Shown piece by piece: positions 1 through 9,345 of a stretch of 64,000 nucleotides of DNA. Where the stretch lies: the NCBI RefSeq assembly GCF_037072025.1, contig NZ_JAXHDD010000008.1, positions 1 to 64,000 of the forward strand, read 5' to 3'. A program made the position numbers and the translations under genes. Every line of letters begins with the position of its first letter. Within the stretch, counting starts at the first letter, position 1. The notes under the pieces were generated by a model, which had not been told where the DNA came from, made no database searches, and worked only from the letters and a program-made list of their open reading frames with translations. Source of the stretch: Pseudogracilibacillus sp037072025 (lineage in GTDB: Bacteria > Bacillota > Bacilli > Bacillales > Amphibacillaceae).

Positions 1-299
1 ATAAGATATAACATTCATTTAGTAGCCTCTCCTTAATGCTATACGATTGAACATGTCTATCTTCATCATATACTAGCAATAGGTAAATATTCAATACTTT
101 TTATACTTGTGGAAAAGACTCTCACTTTAATTTAATACAGGTAAAACCTGAAAAAATAGGGAATAGATGAATTGCCTTTTTGTATAGAAAAACATGTTCC
201 TATGGCGTAATAGTCTGTTTTTGTACAGATGTTATTATGATATGAGGTTACGATAGGAAAGACATCTGTCTCTTAAACTTTCAACGATTTAATACAAAT
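1..299. other. Intergenic, nothing recognised
   Basis: A+T-rich stretch at the window edge. I see no convincing coding frame, RNA gene or repeat in it. It lies downstream of the minus-strand sulfolactate operon and may hold the end or upstream region of a gene outside the window. Confidence 0.4.
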
Positions 300-335
300 A
301 ACGTTCTGTTACTTTTTTAATCGTAACAGAACGTT
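300..335 (-). terminator. Hairpin terminator of the comB-comA-VOC operon
   Basis: A perfect 13-bp inverted repeat, AACGTTCTGTTAC at 300-312 and its complement at 323-335, has a 10-nt loop. It sits 12 nt past the stop codon of the last minus-strand gene. The T-run after the stem on the minus strand is weak (ATTTGTATT), so termination may be partial. Confidence 0.6.
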
Positions 336-347
336 AAGAAGATATTT

Positions 348-746
348 TTAATAAGCCATATCAGCGTCATGATAATACTTGAATTCTAGTAAATTATTAG
401 CTGGATCAATTAAAAAAAACGTCAAATGTTCTTCTTTTTTTCCTTCAAATCTTACCATCGGTTTATTAAAGAAGGGGAGTTTTTGTTCAGTTGCAAATGC
501 TAATGTTTGCTCATACTCTTCTCTATTCAAAAAGGTAATACCAAAGTGACGTGGATACATTGATGGTTCATTATCAATATTTTCTGGACTTAAATGGCAA
601 ACTAGTTGGTCACCGAAGAAATCAAATGTTACACGATCATCATACCTTCTAGCCAACTTACATCCCATCTTTTCATAAAAATCTACTGTTTCATTCAATT
701 CTTTGCATGGAATAGCTAAATGAAATATTTTATTCGTTTCTCTCAC
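348..746 (-). CDS. VOC (glyoxalase/dioxygenase fold) protein
   Basis: A 132-residue protein of the vicinal oxygen chelate superfamily. The fold shows as a beta-alpha-beta-beta-beta pattern with candidate metal ligands H9, H67 and E121, in the usual positions (first strand, middle strand, and the DPxxNLLEF motif near the end). Its ATG overlaps the stop of comA by 4 nt (ATGA), so it is translationally coupled as the third gene of the sulfolactate operon. Family members act as lyases, isomerases, dioxygenases or thiol transferases, and the substrate cannot be read from sequence. The coupling suggests, as inference, a role in or next to sulfolactate metabolism. Confidence 0.8.
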   Translation of the reverse strand: MRETNKIFHLAIPCKELNETVDFYEKMGCKLARRYDDRVTFDFFGDQLVCHLSPENIDNEPSMYPRHFGITFLNREEYEQTLAFATEQKLPFFNKPMVRFEGKKEEHLTFFLIDPANNLLEFKYYHDADMAY

Positions 747-1522
747 TTTATACCCTCCACTTCAAAAATATTAAAGGTGTCAGATCGTAAGCCTAAACGT
801 AACGTTTCAAGTGAGATGACGTCTTGCATGGAAATATTTGCAAGATTGACATTCACTCCTAACTTTTGAATAAAAAATGATTGCATCTTTTTAGTAGGGG
901 CTTCAAATATTAATTTTTCCACTGGGATATGTTCATCTAGTATTAAATCAAGTATATCCATACGTATATTTCCATCTTCCCTACATATTCCACTTGTTCC
1001 ACTTTCTCTGGATTCTAATATTACTTTTGTCGCCCCAGCGTCAAAGTCTTGTTGTATATATTCAAGCCATGCTGATGAATCTTGTTCATTGGCCTCAGAA
1101 ATATCTTTTTTGCCAACTTCACTAAATACGATAAATTCTTGTGAAAACTCTGTTATGAATCTAGCTTTCTCCCTATTGTCAAAAGGTACTGTTCCATTAG
1201 AAAGTTCAACATAGTTACAATTAAATTGCTTACAGTAATCATAATAATGTTCGACTTTACCTTGACTTAAAAATTTTTCAAATAATGTTCCACCGAAAAA
1301 GAACTCAATGTCGTGATGTCGTAAAGATTCTATTTTTTGATATAAATATTCAGTGACAAGGGAGGTACCCCAGCCAAATTTCACCAGATCAATATAGTCG
1401 CTTGCACTGTTAATCGTATCTTGAAAATAGTTTAATGGTGTTCCATTGTCAATTAGAATCGTTAACCCTTTCTTTCTCGGTTTCATTTCTCGTGTTGGAA
1501 GAATTAACTCTTTTCCTGGCAT
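743..1522 (-). CDS. comA: Phosphosulfolactate synthase (ComA family, YitD-like)
   Basis: A 259-residue protein matching the ComA/YitD family, which adds sulfite to phosphoenolpyruvate to give 2-phosphosulfolactate (this is not the competence regulator ComA). Family-typical stretches include LTILIDNGTPL, DLVKFGWGTS, FFFGGTLFE, YVELSNGT and KVILESRESGTSGI. The start is ATG after GAGAGGA. It overlaps comB by 19 nt and the VOC gene by 4 nt, so the three form one operon. In Bacillus subtilis sulfolactate accumulates in spores; a role in spore filling here is inference from that knowledge. Confidence 0.88.
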   Translation of the reverse strand: MPGKELILPTREMKPRKKGLTILIDNGTPLNYFQDTINSASDYIDLVKFGWGTSLVTEYLYQKIESLRHHDIEFFFGGTLFEKFLSQGKVEHYYDYCKQFNCNYVELSNGTVPFDNREKARFITEFSQEFIVFSEVGKKDISEANEQDSSAWLEYIQQDFDAGATKVILESRESGTSGICREDGNIRMDILDLILDEHIPVEKLIFEAPTKKMQSFFIQKLGVNVNLANISMQDVISLETLRLGLRSDTFNIFEVEGIK

Positions 1523-2211
1523 GCATTTATCCTCTCAATCATCGGTATTTTAGTATCTTTTCTAACCTTCATGACAAATCCCGTTTCTAGCTCCTTGATG
1601 CAATACTCAATATCTTCGCGGATAAAGTATGAATTTTTCTCGTCAAAGAACTTGTTTGCTACATGCGAATGTTTAATGCGTTCGGATACTTCCTTAGTTG
1701 TAAGTGTATTCGAATCTTCTAGGATACTTTTTACATACTCTGCACATGCTAGATCATCATCACCGCTCGGATGAGAGGCGATTATATTGATACTCTTTTG
1801 TTGATCCGTAGTAAATTTGTTCTTTATATAGTTTGCTGTCGTTTTAGCGTTTGAATATCCGGTTACAAATGTATAATCCGATGATAAACAATTTAAGGTA
1901 GCTCGAACACCGTTTGTTGTTTTTTGAATAAGTGTTTTTCCAGCCAAATTTTTTGACCTTATATTGTAAGGAGAATTGTCTAAGTCAAACCCTTCAATGG
2001 GAAGACCATTAATCTCTCCAGCTAAAAGAAAATCAGGATTTTTCCTTTTTAACTGAAAAGCCTGTTTAACATTTTTTGCAAGAATAATTCGCTTTGCCCC
2101 ATTTAAAAAAGCATAATGCGCTACCGTAAAAGCACGTATGACGTCAATAACTATCGTAATTTTCGCTACAGTAGGTGGAGAGCTGTTTCCCTGATAGATA
2201 TGAATATGCAT
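1504..2211 (-). CDS. comB: 2-phosphosulfolactate phosphatase (ComB family, YitC-like)
   Basis: A 235-residue ComB-family phosphatase that removes phosphate from 2-phosphosulfolactate to give sulfolactate. Typical segments are IVIDVIRAFTVA near residue 22, LAGEINGLPIEGFDLDNSP around 63-81, and the KTTNGVRA motif near 99. The ATG follows a strong AAGGAGGG site. It is the first gene of the minus-strand operon with comA and the VOC gene. The third archaeal step (sulfolactate dehydrogenase, ComC) is not needed for this product and is not in the window. I could not define its promoter with confidence in 2212-2382. Confidence 0.87.
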   Translation of the reverse strand: MHIHIYQGNSSPPTVAKITIVIDVIRAFTVAHYAFLNGAKRIILAKNVKQAFQLKRKNPDFLLAGEINGLPIEGFDLDNSPYNIRSKNLAGKTLIQKTTNGVRATLNCLSSDYTFVTGYSNAKTTANYIKNKFTTDQQKSINIIASHPSGDDDLACAEYVKSILEDSNTLTTKEVSERIKHSHVANKFFDEKNSYFIREDIEYCIKELETGFVMKVRKDTKIPMIERINACQEKS

Positions 2212-2382
2212 TCGTAAAATTCCCTCCTTACTATTTTCTGCGATTTAGATGGGATTTGCCTAATAAACTTAAGTGATTTATACAAAGTATATTCGCCCAA
2301 AGAGAATACGTTACAAATAGAAGGTTAATTCGACGCACTTCATAATAAATGAAATGTTTTGTGTGAAGACAATAAACAATTT

Positions 2383-2426
2383 AACCTATTAATTGCCAAG
2401 GTTTGTGACTCGACAATTAATAGGTT
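2383..2426 (-). terminator. Hairpin downstream of the sensor kinase gene
   Basis: A perfect 13-bp inverted repeat, AACCTATTAATTG at 2383-2395 and its complement at 2414-2426, with an 18-nt loop. It lies 57 nt past the stop of the minus-strand histidine kinase gene and upstream of comB. It is probably the terminator separating the two operons, though the following T-run is weak. Confidence 0.5.
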
Positions 2427-2482
2427 GATAAAAATGTTAGGAAAATAAATTTCGTGATAATCAATGGATAGAATTTAAAAAG

Positions 2483-4192
2483 TTAGATTATAATCGTAAT
2501 CGTTGTTCCTAAACCGATTTTCGACTGAACATCGATTTTTCCATCATGTAATTGGATAATCGCATGAGCTATACTCATTCCTAGCCCTTCTCCTCCAACC
2601 CGATCCTCTGTACTTGTCCCCCGGTAGTAACGCTCGAAGAAATTAGCCACAAAATCTTCATCCATTCCTTTTCCGTTATCGGAAACTTGAATCATCGCTT
2701 TACCGGATTTGTTCGTCACCTTCACTTCCATTGTAGTGTATGGTGGGTTATGTTTTACGGCATTTGAAATAAGGTTATCTAGAACGCGAGTGAACCATTT
2801 CGGATCGATGTCTGCATAACATGGATGAGATGATGCGTAAAATCTAAAATGCTTGTCTTGAATCGTTAAATCATTTTTGAATTTCAACACGTTTTTTTCC
2901 ACAAACTTGTTCAAATCGATGGTTTGTTTCTCAATCGTTATGACGCTATTTTTTAACTGAAAAACTAATGAAAAGTCTTCCAGCAACCGAACCATATAAT
3001 CACTTTTTTCCCGGATAACTTTTCCCATTTCTGACAATTCAGTTTCAGAAAAAGTATATTGCTCACTTTCTAATAAATGACCATAGCCTTGAACACTCGA
3101 TAATGGGGTGCGGAGATCATGTGAAATGCCGGTCATCCATTCTGCTCTAGTTTTTTCTAACTGCTCTCTTTCTTTTTCTGCTGCAATAAGCTTTGCTGAC
3201 ATCTTTTCAAAGGATTGAAATACTTCTTGGAAAATCCGATAGCGAAATTTTACTTTGCCATTTTTCTTAAAAATTTTTCGCCGTTCTTTCTCGGTTAAAA
3301 CGTCTAGATAATGATTTTTCTCCAATCGTTCTAACCAATTGACAAATGTAATTAACGGTTTCCCGTAGCGATAGCCATTCCAAATGGAAACAGAAATCGC
3401 AATGAATAAACTGATTAGAGCAATCATTATAAAAATTTGCGTTTCTTTCGCTGGAAACAACCAAAAGCTCTGATCTTTATATTCTTCATTTATTAAATGT
3501 AGTACCCACGTAACATTTGCCTTTTCATCATGATGTGTAAAAACTTTTGTGGAATTTTCCCCGGGTTGATGAATTCTTCCAATTAAATCAAGAGGTTTGT
3601 TATTTCTTTCACTCGACGCACCGATCGTCTCCACTAAATCTCCATTGACATAAATGTCAAGATAACTATTGTGTGATTGTAACGTTTGAATTAGTTTTTT
3701 GTTGTCTGTCCGGTCATTATATGTTTTATACAATTCTTCAAGCATCATTTGCTCATCATTATAAAAGCCAAATATATAATAATAGACGCCATCTTCCCAT
3801 TTATCATAAGCTGTTTCAACGGTATAATTATCGATTTCACCTGTACTTTCAATTACTAATAAATCATGTTCAGAGTAGGATGATTGCAAAGAATCGGGTG
3901 TATTAACAGAATAAAAGACTTCTCCATCTTGATTGACAAGTTGAACCCACATATTATTTTCAATTAAAAGATCATGCCATTTTTCACCAATTGAAAATGT
4001 ATCTTCATTATAAATGACTGCACTTAAAGGAATGGATTCAATGATCTCTCTTTTGGGATTCGCTTTTAATTCTTCTTTAGTTGCTAAATTGGCAAAAATA
4101 AACAGTAATGACAGAGTAATGAAAAAGAGTGCTATTAACAAAGCAACGAATTGGAATGCAAAATGGACAGTAACTCTTCGTTGTAATCTCAT
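2483..4192 (-). CDS. Membrane sensor histidine kinase
   Basis: A 569-residue kinase. Transmembrane segments at about 11-35 and 252-271 enclose an extracellular sensor region of about 210 residues with no recognised domain. The phospho-acceptor is H358 (GISHDLRTP). The ATPase domain has the N box (DNLISNAVKHNPP, N477), the G1 box DNGKGM (D505) and G2 GGEGLGMS near 533-540. A basic linker of about 100 residues with an amphipathic segment precedes H358. It starts at ATG overlapping the regulator's stop by 1 nt (TAATG), so the pair is translationally coupled. The signal sensed is unknown. The divergent neighbour is a CPBP membrane protease, which hints at envelope stress, as inference. Confidence 0.9.
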   Translation of the reverse strand: MRLQRRVTVHFAFQFVALLIALFFITLSLLFIFANLATKEELKANPKREIIESIPLSAVIYNEDTFSIGEKWHDLLIENNMWVQLVNQDGEVFYSVNTPDSLQSSYSEHDLLVIESTGEIDNYTVETAYDKWEDGVYYYIFGFYNDEQMMLEELYKTYNDRTDNKKLIQTLQSHNSYLDIYVNGDLVETIGASSERNNKPLDLIGRIHQPGENSTKVFTHHDEKANVTWVLHLINEEYKDQSFWLFPAKETQIFIMIALISLFIAISVSIWNGYRYGKPLITFVNWLERLEKNHYLDVLTEKERRKIFKKNGKVKFRYRIFQEVFQSFEKMSAKLIAAEKEREQLEKTRAEWMTGISHDLRTPLSSVQGYGHLLESEQYTFSETELSEMGKVIREKSDYMVRLLEDFSLVFQLKNSVITIEKQTIDLNKFVEKNVLKFKNDLTIQDKHFRFYASSHPCYADIDPKWFTRVLDNLISNAVKHNPPYTTMEVKVTNKSGKAMIQVSDNGKGMDEDFVANFFERYYRGTSTEDRVGGEGLGMSIAHAIIQLHDGKIDVQSKIGLGTTITIII

Positions 4193-4905
4193 TAGCTATA
4201 ATCCTTTACTAATTTGTATCCAAGACCGCGAATAGTCTGAAGGTAAATAGGGTTGCTAGGATCAGGTTCAATCCGTTCTCGAATTCGTCGAATATGAACC
4301 ATTACTGTATTATCATCCACCATATGGTCATACCCCCAAACGGCTGTAAATAATTGTTCTTTAGATAAAACTCGATTGACATTTTTACAGAAGTATACGA
4401 GGAGAAGAAAAACTTGTGCAGGACAAGATACGAGCTGTCCGTCTACACTTAATTCTCCTGCATCTTCATCAACAGTAAAATGACCAAAATCATATAATTT
4501 TTTATTCGGTATCACAGCCCCGGGATGGCTGATCAGTTGTTTTCTTTTTAACTGTGCCTTTATTCTAGCGACAACTTCCAATGGATTAAACGGTTTTGTC
4601 ACATAATCATCGCCGCCTTTTTCAAACCCTGTTAATACATCAAAATCGGTTACACGAGCGGTTAGAAATAATATATGCACATCCGTATATTCACGAATTT
4701 TTGTACATAAATCAAAGCCATTTATGTCGGGAAGCATAACATCTAAAACGATATAGTGAAGCGGAGTTGTTTTCACAATTTGTAAAGCTTCTGCTCCAGT
4801 TTCCGCTGTATGTATATGATGAAAACCTTCTTTTTTCAAAACCATCTCTACCATTTGTAAAATAGATTTTTCATCATCAACTAATAATATATGTGTCTCT
4901 TTCAT
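4192..4905 (-). CDS. OmpR-family response regulator
   Basis: A receiver domain (about residues 5-118) is followed by a winged-helix DNA-binding domain (about 135-235). The acidic pocket is VDDE near the start, the phospho-acceptor lies in YIVLDVMLPDING, and the switch residues are the T of LTA and the K of TKPF. I chose ATG at 4905 because MKETHILLVDDE is the usual N terminus; a GTG three codons upstream (4914) is the alternative, giving 240 residues. It is cotranscribed with the kinase and is divergent from the CPBP gene across 150 nt. Confidence 0.9.
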   Translation of the reverse strand: MKETHILLVDDEKSILQMVEMVLKKEGFHHIHTAETGAEALQIVKTTPLHYIVLDVMLPDINGFDLCTKIREYTDVHILFLTARVTDFDVLTGFEKGGDDYVTKPFNPLEVVARIKAQLKRKQLISHPGAVIPNKKLYDFGHFTVDEDAGELSVDGQLVSCPAQVFLLLVYFCKNVNRVLSKEQLFTAVWGYDHMVDDNTVMVHIRRIRERIEPDPSNPIYLQTIRGLGYKLVKDYS

Positions 4906-5057
4906 TTTATTCACCCAATTTTATCCTACCATAGAAAGCTTACGAGAACCTTAACAGTTTTTGGGGAAAATTAATGTAAAGATAAGGTAGGTGATTAATC
5001 GTAGTAAACTTCCTCATTTATTGTATAGATAGACAAAAAATAACGAGGAGGATTCCT

Positions 5058-5879
5058 ATGTTTGAAAAAATGAAGTTAAGAAGTTTTATATTCTATCTAA
5101 TTATTTTTTTTATTATATTTGGCATTACAATAGGAATAATTAGTCCAGAAAGTGATCTCACCATCGACATTTTAGCATCAATAATTTTATTTGTACTATT
5201 TCCACTATTCTGGTTTAAGAAGCAAATGAAAAAATATGATATGCATGTAAAAGAAGTTATAACATGGGAAGGGATGACAAAAAAGTTACCTTCACTTTTT
5301 CTCATTACATTAACGGTACTATTATTTTCCTTAGCATTTTTTTGGGTTCAAACGTATTTATTTTCTTTTATCGCACCTAATTTTGCTGAAAATCAATTAT
5401 TAATTACTGTTGAAATGGTCAAGGAATATGAGCAAGCTTCGAGTGTTCAGATGTTCTGTATATTTATAAGTGCATGTATCATTGCTCCAGTTGCAGAGGA
5501 ATTTATTTTTCGGGGATATTTTTTAAAACGTATTGCACAAAAAACTAATATCATTTTCAGTTTAATTATTACGAATCTTATTTTTGCCATACTACATATG
5601 GATTATATAGGGGCTTTTATGTTCGGTTTTCTTTTATCGCTCATTTATTTAAAAACGAATAATTTATTGTATCCGATTATGATTCATTTCTTAAACAATA
5701 CATTAGTAAGTTTACTAGATTTGTTTAAAATACCAATACCGGATTTTATTAATTACACAGAAATAGAGCAAGTAGCTAGTTTTATGTTGCCAAATATAAT
5801 CATCGGTCTTATATCTTTGCCGTTTCTGATCTACTATCTTCACAAATATCGATTAAATTCGCAACTTAAAACAGAGTAA
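5058..5879 (+). CDS. CPBP family intramembrane metalloprotease
   Basis: A 273-residue polytopic membrane protein with about seven hydrophobic segments. The Abi/CPBP motifs are complete: motif 1 AEEFIFRG with E147, E148 and R152, motif 2 with H180 (FAILHMDY), and motif 3 with H210 and N214 (PIMIHFLNN). The ATG follows GAGGAGG. Relatives include CAAX prenyl endopeptidases and bacteriocin self-immunity proteins; the substrate here is unknown. It is divergent from the two-component system, which could regulate it (inference). A separate RBS and 57-nt gap lead to the next gene. Confidence 0.85.
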   Translation: MFEKMKLRSFIFYLIIFFIIFGITIGIISPESDLTIDILASIILFVLFPLFWFKKQMKKYDMHVKEVITWEGMTKKLPSLFLITLTVLLFSLAFFWVQTYLFSFIAPNFAENQLLITVEMVKEYEQASSVQMFCIFISACIIAPVAEEFIFRGYFLKRIAQKTNIIFSLIITNLIFAILHMDYIGAFMFGFLLSLIYLKTNNLLYPIMIHFLNNTLVSLLDLFKIPIPDFINYTEIEQVASFMLPNIIIGLISLPFLIYYLHKYRLNSQLKTE

Positions 5880-5936
5880 ATAATAAAAAAGTGCGGCAAA
5901 TAGGGATTATTGCTTATTTAAAGGAGAAATTTTAAG

Positions 5937-7130
5937 ATGAATGAACATACAAGAATTCATGCCATTGATGGCATTCGCGGTTTTAGTTTATTCGGAATAT
6001 TATTGGCTAACCTATTAATATTCCAATACGGATTATGGGGAAAAGATGAAATCCATTTATTTGAGTTGTCGAGGGTAGATCAATACACGTACGCTTTTAC
6101 CAAAATTTTTATTGAAGGAAGTTTTATGCCAATTTTTACATTTTTATTCGGTTACTCGATGATCATGATGAAAAATAGCCTTGAACGAAAGAAGTTAAGA
6201 GTAAAATGGCATTTATTCCGTAGAATGGTAATGTTAATCATTATCGGTCTCCTGCATTCTATCTATTTCTGGGAAGGGGATATTTTACTTCTTTATGGGG
6301 CGATGGGAATATTACTTTTAATGTTCGTAAACCGAAAGCCTAAGACAATACTTATTTGGGGAGTCAGTTTATTTTTGTTGTTTGGGATTGGAAGTTTTTT
6401 TGGGGAAGAAGAGCTGCAGCAAGCGGATACAGACTTTATAGACGCTTATATAGAAAAAACAACGGAAATTTACAGTTCCGGAACATATGCAGAGATTAAG
6501 GATTATCGAAATAACAACGAAGAAGATCCTTTATCAAAGGAACTAGGGGAAGGTAAAATGGTATTTTTGGTTTTACTTACTCCGCTAGTAATTGCACCGA
6601 TGTTTCTGTTTGGGATGTATGCAGCAAAAAGAAAGATGTTTTTCCGTCCGTATAAGGAGAAGCAGTTTTATTGGATAGGATTTACCCTCTTTCTTCCAGT
6701 TGGTCTTTTGTTCAATATAATAGGATATTTTTATTCAGAAAGTAATTGGGGAATGGGGCTTGCGATGATAGGGGAGATGTTGCTAGCTTTCGGTTACATC
6801 TTTTTAATTGCGCTATTGTATTGTCGGAAAAGCAAATTTCGAATTTTAACCTATTTAGAGAACATTGGTAAATTGTCGTTAACAAACTATATCATGCAGA
6901 CGGTGATTTGCACAACAATTTTTTATGGCTATGGATTTGCTCTCTTTGGTCGAGCTGGCGTTACAGATGGCATCTTGCTAGGGATTGTCATTTTCGCACT
7001 ACAAATATATTTTAGTACAATATACTTAAACCATTTTCGTTACGGTCCATTGGAAAAAATCACAAGAAGTTTCACATATCTGTCGTTTTTAAAATTTAAC
7101 AAGAAAAGAACAAAGGGAAAAGTCGCTTAA
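5937..7130 (+). CDS. DUF418 / YeiB-type membrane protein
   Basis: A 397-residue multi-spanning protein. The N terminus RIHAIDGIRGFSLFGILLANL and the C-terminal GKLSLTNYIMQ region are characteristic of the DUF418 group (YeiB, YxaH, YrkO type), which is related to acyltransferase-3 membrane enzymes. Expected location is the cytoplasmic membrane; the substrate is unknown. The ATG follows AAGGAG with good spacing. It is collinear with the CPBP gene and the SpoIIM-like gene 16 nt downstream, so these probably form one transcript. Confidence 0.85.
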   Translation: MNEHTRIHAIDGIRGFSLFGILLANLLIFQYGLWGKDEIHLFELSRVDQYTYAFTKIFIEGSFMPIFTFLFGYSMIMMKNSLERKKLRVKWHLFRRMVMLIIIGLLHSIYFWEGDILLLYGAMGILLLMFVNRKPKTILIWGVSLFLLFGIGSFFGEEELQQADTDFIDAYIEKTTEIYSSGTYAEIKDYRNNNEEDPLSKELGEGKMVFLVLLTPLVIAPMFLFGMYAAKRKMFFRPYKEKQFYWIGFTLFLPVGLLFNIIGYFYSESNWGMGLAMIGEMLLAFGYIFLIALLYCRKSKFRILTYLENIGKLSLTNYIMQTVICTTIFYGYGFALFGRAGVTDGILLGIVIFALQIYFSTIYLNHFRYGPLEKITRSFTYLSFLKFNKKRTKGKVA

Positions 7131-7146
7131 GAGAAGAGGAATTTGC

Positions 7147-7758
7147 TTGAAAAAATTTTTACAAGACTTGATTAAACCGACCATTATATTTTGCTTGATA
7201 CTAATACTCGCAATGATCGTTACTTATTTAAACAGCGTAAAATTCGGTTTTGATCCCGAAAAATTATTTACACAGTTTGAAAATCATACAACAGGAGATG
7301 TCCGACAACGATCGGAGCTCGAACTTACAGTAGAACTTTTTACCAACAATATTCAAGTACCAATTCAAATCATATTGTTGGCAATTATTCCAATTCCGTT
7401 TTTCTATACGATTGTATTGATCTTTAATGGCATCTTGAACGGTATGATTTTTTATATTTACAACACCACCCATTTAGCGACAGGAAAAGGTGACTCCTTA
7501 TTTTGGATGATTGTAAAAGGTTATTTACCACATTCTATCATTGAATTTCTTGCCTTTATTATAGCTACTGCTTTAGCATATCGAATTAATCAATGGATCT
7601 TTAGAAAAATTGGTCAAAAACTTTTTGGGAAAAGCGCTCCTGTATACACTTTTAAGGAATTAATCGTAAATTCATTATTAACGTTTATAACAGTGATCTT
7701 CCCATTAACTTTGATTGCTGCGCTGATAGAGGGCTTTATTACTCCACTTTTTTTGTAG
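7147..7758 (+). CDS. SpoIIM-like (DUF95) membrane protein
   Basis: A 203-residue membrane protein with about five hydrophobic segments. The PHSIIEFLAFIIATALAYR stretch near residues 120-138 matches the PHGxxEL motif of the stage II sporulation protein M / DUF95 family. It starts at TTG after AAGAGGAA, 16 nt past the DUF418 gene. Paralogues of SpoIIM outside the spoIIDMP context are common and their role is not established, so I do not call it the sporulation SpoIIM itself. Confidence 0.75.
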   Translation: MKKFLQDLIKPTIIFCLILILAMIVTYLNSVKFGFDPEKLFTQFENHTTGDVRQRSELELTVELFTNNIQVPIQIILLAIIPIPFFYTIVLIFNGILNGMIFYIYNTTHLATGKGDSLFWMIVKGYLPHSIIEFLAFIIATALAYRINQWIFRKIGQKLFGKSAPVYTFKELIVNSLLTFITVIFPLTLIAALIEGFITPLFL

Positions 7759-8406
7759 AAATTTCTGAGCTGGTGAAGACAATGGAAGCACCGGATCGGC
7801 TTTTCCTTGGATACGGTAACTGTTTGTGCAAAGTCTAATGATATTAGCATCTTTAGTTGTTACCCCTTTGACATTTTTCTTGGGTGTGAGGATACATTTG
7901 TGCAAGTAATAAAAATAGATAGGGGATTACATCTCCTGTCTATACTATTGGATTACACTAGTAGAATGTATATATTCTTGGTGAAGTTTATGAATGACTT
8001 CATCATTAATTATTTTTAATTGATTAATGGTTGACGGGTTATCGGCTACCCATGCTTTGTGATTCTGGATTAATTTTTTCGAGAAGTTACGTGCCCATCT
8101 AGCATTTGCTTTTATCATCTGGTAAATTTGCGTAAATATCGATCACCGTTGAATTTAATAATGGAATGTTTACTTCCAGATGATTTGAATGTTCAATTTT
8201 ACTCATTTAACTATAATGAATTCTGCTATAGTGGCTAGAGTACTACTATAGGCGTCACTTCTAAAAGAACAATAGAAAAGCAAACGAGCCGTCAGAACGG
8301 AATAAATGTTACGTTAAAGGGACATTTTAAATAGAAGAATAACAACAGTTAGATATCTATGATAAAGTGTAACTAGGAGTTAATATTACATAAAGGAGAG
8401 GATCTT
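7759..8406. other. 648-nt gene-poor interval
   Basis: Apart from the frameshifted small gene at 7945-8206 on the minus strand I see no supported gene. A possible reading frame at 7807-8019 on the plus strand has no ribosome site and lies opposite the remnant, so I treat it as a shadow. The last 60 nt lead into the SDR gene and include its AAAGGAGAGG site. Confidence 0.4.
7945..8206 (-). pseudogene. Small unknown gene, frameshifted
   Basis: Two overlapping minus-strand frames look like halves of one small protein. The first runs 8206-8099 (35 codons, ending ..IDIYANLPDDKSKC). The second runs 8118-7945 (57 codons, with ARWARNFSKKLIQNHKAW and DEVIHKLHQEY). Joining them near 8110 gives about 85-90 residues of normal, charged, helical composition. 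The initiating ATG at 8206 has no clear ribosome site. I do not recognise the family. It may instead be two spurious frames. Confidence 0.35.
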
Positions 8407-9162
8407 ATGTTTGATTTAACAAATAAAATCGCTTTAGTTACTGGTGGAGCAAATGGTATTGGAAAAGGAATAGTGGAAACTTTAGCTAAAGCGGGAGCGA
8501 AAGTAATGATCGGTGATATCGATGAAGAAGCAGGTGAAAAAACTGCTAAAGAAGTCGATGGTGAATTTTACAAATTAGATGTTACTGATAAAAATAATGC
8601 AGAACAAGTTGTTCAGGATGTTCTAGGTAAGCATGATAGAATTGATATTTTAGCTGCAAATACTGGAATTTATCCGGAAGTGTTGATTGAAGACATGACA
8701 GAAGAAGATTGGGATAAAATTCAAAGCATAAACTTGAAAGGAATTTTCTTCGTTGTAAAACCAGTGGTGAAGGTTATGAAAGAACAAAATTACGGTCGTA
8801 TTATTCTTACTTCATCTATCACCGGAGATATTACAGGATACCCTGGCGGTTCAATTTATGGTGCGACAAAAGCTGGAATCCTTGGATTTATGAGAAGTGC
8901 CGCATTGGAGTATGCAAATTATGGTGTAACAGTTAACGCCATTCAACCAGGAATGATTGCTACTGAAGGTTTGAAAAAACAACTGGGAATTTTAAGTGAA
9001 AAGGGTGCTGAAGCTGTTCCGATGAAAAGGTTAGGAGACCCGGAAGATATTGGTGTAGCAGTTTGCTTCTTTGCATCAGAGGAAGCTAAATATATTACTG
9101 GTCAATCCCTCGTAATAGACGGAGGTCAAATCTTGCCTGAAACTCCTGATGTAATTTTATAA
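8407..9162 (+). CDS. SDR family oxidoreductase (FabG-like)
   Basis: A 251-residue classical short-chain dehydrogenase. The dinucleotide motif VTGGANGIGKG lies at 11-21, an NNAG-like ANTG near 84-87, N109, and the catalytic S137, Y151 and K155 are all present. D37 after the second strand (IGDID) suggests a preference for NAD(H). The C-terminal SLVIDGG is typical. Substrate cannot be assigned; relatives are 3-oxoacyl-ACP reductases, glucose dehydrogenases and sugar alcohol dehydrogenases. It has its own AAAGGAGAGG site and terminator and stands alone. Confidence 0.88.
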   Translation: MFDLTNKIALVTGGANGIGKGIVETLAKAGAKVMIGDIDEEAGEKTAKEVDGEFYKLDVTDKNNAEQVVQDVLGKHDRIDILAANTGIYPEVLIEDMTEEDWDKIQSINLKGIFFVVKPVVKVMKEQNYGRIILTSSITGDITGYPGGSIYGATKAGILGFMRSAALEYANYGVTVNAIQPGMIATEGLKKQLGILSEKGAEAVPMKRLGDPEDIGVAVCFFASEEAKYITGQSLVIDGGQILPETPDVIL

Positions 9163-9180
9163 ATAAAAGTCATTTTAAAC

Positions 9181-9220
9181 AAAGCCAGGAATTACAAATA
9201 GTAATCTTGGCTTTTAATTA
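9181..9220 (+). terminator. Rho-independent terminator after the SDR gene
   Basis: AAAGCCAGGAATTAC pairs imperfectly with GTAATCTTGGCTTT over a 5-nt loop, starting 19 nt past the stop codon and followed by T-rich sequence. Confidence 0.7.
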
Positions 9221-9345
9221 TAATTATTTTCTTTTTCCCAGAAACTAGAGATTGTCATTTTGGATATTAAAGAAGGTAGATCCTGAATCCCTAGTTCGGT
9301 CAGAGTCTGTAAGTATCCTTCCTACTTCTGAAATGTAAATTTCTA

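Noticed and set aside
4014..4235. Plus-strand gene opposite the kinase/regulator junction
   Set aside because: Opposite two well-supported coupled genes; composition is that of a shadow frame.
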